This document shows, piece after piece, positions 4,891-9,726 of a stretch of 9,726 nucleotides of DNA. Under the pieces are notes generated by a model that saw nothing but the letters and a program-made list of their open reading frames with translations, was not told the DNA's origin and made no database searches. The DNA lies in NCBI GenBank assembly GCA_030705745.1, contig JAUZPT010000085.1:1-9726 (forward strand), in the 5' to 3' direction. This DNA is from Bacillota bacterium (GTDB lineage Bacteria > Bacillota > Bacilli > Bacillales > Cytobacillaceae). Position numbers and translations under genes: made by a program. How positions within the stretch are numbered: position 1 is the stretch's first letter; each line of letters opens with the position of its first letter.

Positions 4891-7311
4891 TTAACTTTTT
4901 GCACGCGATTTGATAAGCTTTACCGGCTGGACGTTCCAGATGTCGTCGGCATATTCACCAATGGTACGGTCGCTTGAAAAATGGCCGGATTGGGCAATAT
5001 TGATCAAGCTTGATTTAAGCCAGAATTGCTTATCCTGATAGTTCCGGCTGATTTCTTCATGCATGCCAGCATACGAGCCAAAGTCACGAAGCACAAAGTA
5101 CTGATCATTATGGGCAAGCAACGAATCGTATATGGGCATGAATTCTCCATCTGTTTCTGGAAAGAATCCATTTACAAGCTGTTCGATTACCTGGCGAATG
5201 CGCTGATCATGATGATAATACTCAGCCGAATGGTAGCCGCCATTTGTTTCGTAATTCGTTACCTCTTCAGCTGTCAACCCGAAAAGGAAAATATTATCGC
5301 GCCCCACCATCTCGGTTATTTCAACATTCGCGCCATCCAATGTTCCTGCGGTGAGGGCGCCGTTCATCATGAATTTCATATTGCCAGTACCAGAGGCTTC
5401 CTTGCTCGCTGTAGAAATCTGTTCGCTAATATCTGTTGCCGGAAAAATCTCTTCCGCAAGCGATACACGATAATTCTCTAAGAAGACAACCTTCAATTTG
5501 TCCCTAACGGCAGGGTCATGATTAATCTTTTCCGCGACGGAGTTTATTAATTTAATAATCTTCTTCGCATAATAATATCCTGGCGATGATTTGGCTCCAA
5601 AAATAAATGTTCTTGGGTAGAATGGAAAGTGGGAATCTTCTTTTAAACGATTATATAAATACATAATATGCAAAACATTTAAGAGCTGTCGCTTGTATGC
5701 ATGCAGCCGCTTCACCTGGACATCGAAGATTGAATTGGTATCAACCGCAACTCCCGTTTTGGCAAGGATTGTTTTGGCAAGCCTCTCTTTATTAGTCCGT
5801 TTGATTTCGTTCAATTGTTCCAATAAAGAAGCATCCTCTGTAAAACTCATTAAATCAGCCAGCTTCTCAGGGGCGGATATCCAGGCGTGCCCGATGCTTT
5901 CAGTAATCAATTCGGACAGGCGCGGATTTGCTTTCAGTAGCCACCTTCTATGCGTAATTCCATTTGTCTTATTATTGAATTTCTTCGGGAAAATCTCAAA
6001 GTAGTCTTTCATTTCACGATGCTTCAAAATTTCCGTGTGGAGCTTTGCCACCCCATTTACACTATGGCTGCCCACAATTGCGAGCGGTGCCATTTTCACC
6101 TGTTCATGGGCGAGAATCGCCATGTTTTCGATTTTCCCCCAATCGCCCGGGAACTTCTCCCACAGTTGTCGGCAAAAGCGCTCATTGATTTCATTGACAA
6201 TCATATATATTCTTGGCAAAAGTGGCTGGAAAATTCGGACCGGCCATTTCTCCAGCGCCTCCGCCAATGTCGTATGATTCGTATACGAAATCGTCTTCGT
6301 AGTAACCTCCCATGCCTCGTCCCAGCCAATTCCTTCCTCATCCATTAAAATTCTCATCAGCTCTGGAATGGCTAATACCGGGTGCGTGTCATTGATGTGA
6401 ATGCTCACATGACGGTGAAAATCAAGCAGCCGATGATGCTTCTTTTTAAACGATTTAACAATTGACCTGAGGCTTGAAGCTACAAGAAAATACTGTTGCT
6501 TTAGCCTAAGAATTTTCCCTTCATCATGTGTATCATCCGGGTACAGTATTTCAGACACGGACTCTGTTTCCTTTTTGTAGCGTAACACATCCATATTTAC
6601 AGGAAATCGGGATGGTTCCGCACTCCATAACCGAAGTGTGTTGATATTCCCGGATTGATATCCGATTACCGGCACGTCATATGGTACAGCCATTATTGGT
6701 TCCGCATTCACATGCCTAAACACAAGGCGACCGTTATCCAAATAACTCTCAACCCTGCCCCAAAAAGGAATTTCTTCCGCTTCTTCAGCCCGTCTCACTT
6801 CCCACACATACCCATGCTTTAGCCATTGTTCAGGAAACTCCACCTGATACCCATCGACAATCTTCTGTTCAAACAGCCCGTGCTTATAGCGAATACCGCA
6901 ACCGTGTCCGGGAATTCCAAGCGATGCAAGAGAATCGAGGAAACACGCAGCCAGTCGGCCCAGCCCACCATTTCCAAGCCCTGCGTCTGCTTCTGCTTCT
7001 TCGAGCTTATCCAAATCAATTCCCAACTCAAAAAGCCCACTCATAACCACTTTCTCGATGCCAAGATTAATCAGGTTCTGGCGTAATAGCCTTCCGAGCA
7101 AAAATTCAATCGAAAAGTAATACACTTGCTTACGGTCCGCAATACGGTATCGCTCATTAGTGCGAATCCAATCCGCGCTAACATATTCCCTTACCATGCT
7201 CCCAAGCGTCTGAAACTGATCCCTTTCCGTCGATTCATGAAAGCTTTTGCCGGACATCATTTCTAGCCTTTTTAAAAACACTTTTTTAAACTCTGATGAA
7301 TTAGTGAACAC
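4891..7311 (-). CDS. glgP: GlgP, glycogen phosphorylase
   Basis: GlgP releases glucose-1-phosphate from the non-reducing ends of glycogen, using phosphate and pyridoxal phosphate. It belongs to glycosyltransferase family GT35. The 806-residue protein is full length. Visible marks are VYYFSIEFLLGR (about 63-74), ADAGLGNGGLGRLAACFLDS (about 108-127), HINDTHP (about 305-311), the TNGITHRRWL block (about 449-458), FDVQVKRLHAYKRQLLN, and the PLP site EASGTGNMKFMMNG with the cofactor lysine at about 646. Two GTG starts are possible. GTG 7320 overlaps the glgA stop as GTGA, but its AAGGGGG site would touch the start codon. GTG 7311 sits 8 bases from that site, so I prefer it; the difference is three residues. 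It is the last gene of the operon, followed by a strong terminator. Confidence 0.97.
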   Translation of the reverse strand: MFTNSSEFKKVFLKRLEMMSGKSFHESTERDQFQTLGSMVREYVSADWIRTNERYRIADRKQVYYFSIEFLLGRLLRQNLINLGIEKVVMSGLFELGIDLDKLEEAEADAGLGNGGLGRLAACFLDSLASLGIPGHGCGIRYKHGLFEQKIVDGYQVEFPEQWLKHGYVWEVRRAEEAEEIPFWGRVESYLDNGRLVFRHVNAEPIMAVPYDVPVIGYQSGNINTLRLWSAEPSRFPVNMDVLRYKKETESVSEILYPDDTHDEGKILRLKQQYFLVASSLRSIVKSFKKKHHRLLDFHRHVSIHINDTHPVLAIPELMRILMDEEGIGWDEAWEVTTKTISYTNHTTLAEALEKWPVRIFQPLLPRIYMIVNEINERFCRQLWEKFPGDWGKIENMAILAHEQVKMAPLAIVGSHSVNGVAKLHTEILKHREMKDYFEIFPKKFNNKTNGITHRRWLLKANPRLSELITESIGHAWISAPEKLADLMSFTEDASLLEQLNEIKRTNKERLAKTILAKTGVAVDTNSIFDVQVKRLHAYKRQLLNVLHIMYLYNRLKEDSHFPFYPRTFIFGAKSSPGYYYAKKIIKLINSVAEKINHDPAVRDKLKVVFLENYRVSLAEEIFPATDISEQISTASKEASGTGNMKFMMNGALTAGTLDGANVEITEMVGRDNIFLFGLTAEEVTNYETNGGYHSAEYYHHDQRIRQVIEQLVNGFFPETDGEFMPIYDSLLAHNDQYFVLRDFGSYAGMHEEISRNYQDKQFWLKSSLINIAQSGHFSSDRTIGEYADDIWNVQPVKLIKSRAKS

Positions 7312-7316
7312 GCGAA

Positions 7317-8753
7317 TCACCCCCTTGAGATGATATCCATATACAGTTGATGATACTGCCGTGCAGACTGTTCCCAGCTGAAGTCAAGCTCCATCACTTT
7401 CTGAACTAAACTCTGCCATTGACCACGATTCCTGAATAAGCGAATTGCCCTCTCAATGGTATACAGCATGTCATGCGCATTGAAATTTTTAAAAGAAAAA
7501 CCGTTACCTGCTTCTGTAAATTCATCGAATGACTTTACAGTATCATTCAATCCGCCAGTTTCCCGAACGATCGGGACAGACCCATATCTCATTGCAATCA
7601 ACTGGCTGAGACCACACGGCTCGAATTTGGATGGCATCAGAAACAAATCCGATCCCGCATAAATTTTGTGGGCAAGCTTTTCGTCAAATCCGATCCACAC
7701 TTTGCACTGTAAAGGATACTGCGCGGCCATGGCATTGAAAAAACCTTCAAACTCGGGATCGCCTGTTCCCAATACAATAAACTGGCTACCGGTTTCCATC
7801 AATTCATGAAAAACCGCTTGCACAAGTTCCACGCCCTTTTGCTTTGTTAATCTCGAAATCATAGCCACGACAGGAACATCTTCTTTTATCGGCAGTTCAA
7901 AAAAAGTTTGCAAATCACACTTGTTCACTAGGCGTTGATCGTATGCAATTGAACTGAATGGGGCGGCAATAGCACCATCTTCTTCCGGATCATAAAGGTC
8001 ATTGTCGATACCATTTAATATGCCGATTAGATCCTCAGTCCTGTTCCTTAGAACCCCATCTAGCCCCTCGCCCAAATGAGCAGTTTGAATTTCATCCATA
8101 TACGTTGGGCTGACTGTTGTAATTTTATCAGAAGCAACAAGCCCACCTTTCATGAAGCTGACGTTTCCATAAAATTCTACAAACTCCGGATTAAAAAAAC
8201 GTTCATCCAAACCAAGCAAATCTCCAAGAATGATTTTCGGGAAAATTCCCTGGAATTGGAGATTATGAATTGTAAACACCGTTTTGATTGATTGATAGTC
8301 TTCTTTCCATTGATATTCATTTTTCAATAAAAATGGAATCATTCCGGCATGCCAATCATGGCAATGAAGCACATCGGGAACAAACCCGATATGCTTCAAC
8401 CCGTCCAAAACGGCACGGGTAAAAAAAGCAAATCTCTCACCATCGTCATATTCACCATATAGCTGGCTGCGGGTAAAATAATATTCATTGTCAATAAAAT
8501 AAAAGCAGATGCCTTCAAGTTCCAATTCATCGATCCCGCAATACTGTTTCCGCCAGCCAAGCTGGACAGTGAATTCCGTCTTTTTTCGCATCTGCTTTTT
8601 CCATTCGTCGGGTATCGTCTTGTATTTTGGCAAAATGACTCTGACATCGGCCCCAAGCTTTTTCAGTTCCTTTGGAAGTGACCCGGCGACATCCGCCAGT
8701 CCACCCGATTTAATAAACGGGACACACTCAGAAACAGCAAATAAAACCTTCAC
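7317..8753 (-). CDS. glgA: GlgA, glycogen synthase (ADP-glucose type)
   Basis: GlgA transfers glucose from ADP-glucose to the non-reducing end of an alpha-1,4-glucan (GT5 family, GT-B fold). The protein is 478 residues from the GTG at 8753 (MKVLFAVSECVPF). It carries KSGGLADVAGSLP, with the ADP-glucose-binding lysine at about 15, then HCHDWHAG (about 130-137), the acceptor-side TIHNLQFQG, SRLTKQKG (about 300-307), and SKFEPCGLSQL with the GT-B glutamate at about 378, followed by RETGGLNDTV. The GTG at 8765 in the same frame would add MDYF, which homologues lack as I recall. The start at 8753 overlaps the glgD stop as GTGA, suggesting coupled translation. Its ribosome-binding site is weak (GTGGA about 7 bases upstream). 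Confidence 0.96.
   Translation of the reverse strand: MKVLFAVSECVPFIKSGGLADVAGSLPKELKKLGADVRVILPKYKTIPDEWKKQMRKKTEFTVQLGWRKQYCGIDELELEGICFYFIDNEYYFTRSQLYGEYDDGERFAFFTRAVLDGLKHIGFVPDVLHCHDWHAGMIPFLLKNEYQWKEDYQSIKTVFTIHNLQFQGIFPKIILGDLLGLDERFFNPEFVEFYGNVSFMKGGLVASDKITTVSPTYMDEIQTAHLGEGLDGVLRNRTEDLIGILNGIDNDLYDPEEDGAIAAPFSSIAYDQRLVNKCDLQTFFELPIKEDVPVVAMISRLTKQKGVELVQAVFHELMETGSQFIVLGTGDPEFEGFFNAMAAQYPLQCKVWIGFDEKLAHKIYAGSDLFLMPSKFEPCGLSQLIAMRYGSVPIVRETGGLNDTVKSFDEFTEAGNGFSFKNFNAHDMLYTIERAIRLFRNRGQWQSLVQKVMELDFSWEQSARQYHQLYMDIISRG
7320..7326 (-). promoter_or_regulatory. glgP ribosome-binding site inside the 3' end of glgA
   Basis: The minus-strand AAGGGGG forms the last sense codons of glgA. Its spacing is 8 bases to GTG 7311 and zero to GTG 7320. 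It therefore argues for the downstream start of glgP. Confidence 0.65.
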
Positions 8754-9726
8754 GAAGTAATCCACGCTCCCTGTACAGTACCTTTTCGAATGACATATGG
8801 TGAATAAGCAGGAGCTGTAATAACCGTTCCATTTTCGACCTTTACGTCTTTATCCAATATGACGGATTCAAGCATGCAATCTTCCCCAATATACGTCTTT
8901 TGCATTATGATGCTATTTTTAATTACCGCGCCTTTTCCGATTCGTACACCACGGGCAATAATGCTATTTTCTACAGTGCCTTCAATCAGGCCGCCATTAG
9001 CGACAATGCTGTTCGTCACCGAAGCACCTTTCAGATAACGTGTTGGTGGCTCATCCTTTACTTTTGTCAGGATTGGCCTTTCCTTTATATAAAGTTCCTT
9101 CCACACTTCCGGCTGCAGTAAGTCCATGTTGGCGGAAAAGTATTCCTTAATCGAATCGATCATAACTGCAAAACCGGTGTAATCGTAATAGCACATTTTT
9201 AGAGGGCTTTGAATATCGGTAACGATATCCTTAATACTTAAATACCCCGTTTCATGCCGTGTTTCGATTAATTCAATTAATAGTGAAGTTTTCATCAAAT
9301 AAATGCCCATTGATTTATTATGATGGCGCACCTCGGTCACATCGCATCCTGTTTCAATATGGCCCTTTAAAAGTGTCTGGAAATCCATATTAAAAACGGT
9401 AAAACAATTAGCAATCAGCACATATTTCTGTGTGCTGCGTGTAAGGAAATCGATATTCGCCGCAAAGTGGTCAAGCGAGCCAATTCCGAAATTCGGCTTA
9501 TCGAGGTTCGGTGACGGGAACAAGAATAGCCCATCCCTTTTTCTATTTAAGTCCCAATCACGGCCCGAACCAAGATGGTCCATTAAGGAACGGTATTGGA
9601 ACTTTGGAAAAATCCCCACGCTTTCCACGCCAGAGTTCACCATATTTGAAAGCACAAAATCGATTAATCGATAACGGCCGCCAAACGGTATCGCTGCCAC
9701 CGACCGGTGTACGATCAATTCCTGTA
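8750..9726 (-). CDS. glgD: GlgD, ADP-glucose pyrophosphorylase accessory subunit (5' end outside window)
   Basis: GlgD is a GlgC-like subunit that in Bacillus and Geobacillus pairs with catalytic GlgC to make ADP-glucose from glucose-1-phosphate and ATP. The frame is open to the right edge (QELIVHRSVAAIPFGG at the cut). The TTG at 9718 is therefore not the true start, and perhaps 20 residues are missing. The nucleotidyltransferase fold shows PFGGRYRLIDFVLSNMVNSG and SLMDHLGSGRDWDLNRKRDG. The C-terminal third has left-handed beta-helix hexapeptide repeats, such as NSIIARGVRIGKGAVIKNS. Where GlgC carries SGDHIYKMDY, this protein has ANCFTVFNMDF. The catalytic Asp of that block is absent, which identifies it as GlgD rather than GlgC. 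It overlaps glgA by GTGA. Confidence 0.93.
   Translation of the reverse strand, partial: QELIVHRSVAAIPFGGRYRLIDFVLSNMVNSGVESVGIFPKFQYRSLMDHLGSGRDWDLNRKRDGLFLFPSPNLDKPNFGIGSLDHFAANIDFLTRSTQKYVLIANCFTVFNMDFQTLLKGHIETGCDVTEVRHHNKSMGIYLMKTSLLIELIETRHETGYLSIKDIVTDIQSPLKMCYYDYTGFAVMIDSIKEYFSANMDLLQPEVWKELYIKERPILTKVKDEPPTRYLKGASVTNSIVANGGLIEGTVENSIIARGVRIGKGAVIKNSIIMQKTYIGEDCMLESVILDKDVKVENGTVITAPAYSPYVIRKGTVQGAWITS

Overview
The window looks like chromosomal core DNA from a low-GC, spore-forming Bacillota of the Bacillaceae type. Supporting signs are strong GGAGG-like ribosome-binding sites, frequent TTG and GTG starts, a menaquinone-only quinone pathway, a YteA-type DksA/TraR protein, and a glycogen gene order (glgD-glgA-glgP) like that of Bacillus subtilis. 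The exact species cannot be read from the sequence. I see no insertion sequence, prophage, CRISPR array, tRNA or rRNA.

Region 1 (1-3103) is menaquinone biosynthesis. On the minus strand menF (isochorismate synthase) overlaps menD (SEPHCHC synthase, cut by the left edge) by an ATGA junction. On the plus strand menA (DHNA polyprenyltransferase) diverges from them. The 309-base gap between menF and menA carries two recognisable sigma-A-type promoters and two inverted repeats that nothing else explains. One is a 19-bp palindrome just upstream of the menF ribosome-binding site. The other is an 8-bp-arm repeat bracketing the menA promoter. menA ends at a clear terminator.

Region 2 (3104-4044) is yteA, a single gene behind a sigma-B-like promoter. 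It encodes an acidic DksA/TraR-type protein with an intact C-C-C-H zinc-finger signature.

Region 3 (4117-4762) is a small, AT-rich minus-strand unit. It has a sigma-K-like promoter, a DUF1360/YjcA-like membrane protein with a CHWC motif, and then a 38-residue Lys-rich peptide ending in a DCGCGK motif. The unit closes with a terminator that faces the yteA terminator. The 38-residue gene is below the usual size cut-off and is the least described element here.

Region 4 (4833-9726) is the 3' half of a glycogen operon on the minus strand. It contains glgD (cut by the right edge), glgA and glgP, overlapping or almost touching, followed by a strong terminator. GlgC/GlgD would make ADP-glucose, GlgA would polymerise it, and GlgP would release glucose-1-phosphate.

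The large genes are ordinary housekeeping genes. No spectacular new system is evident. The leads worth a second look are the DUF1360 plus CGCG-peptide pair and the two unexplained inverted repeats in the men intergenic region.
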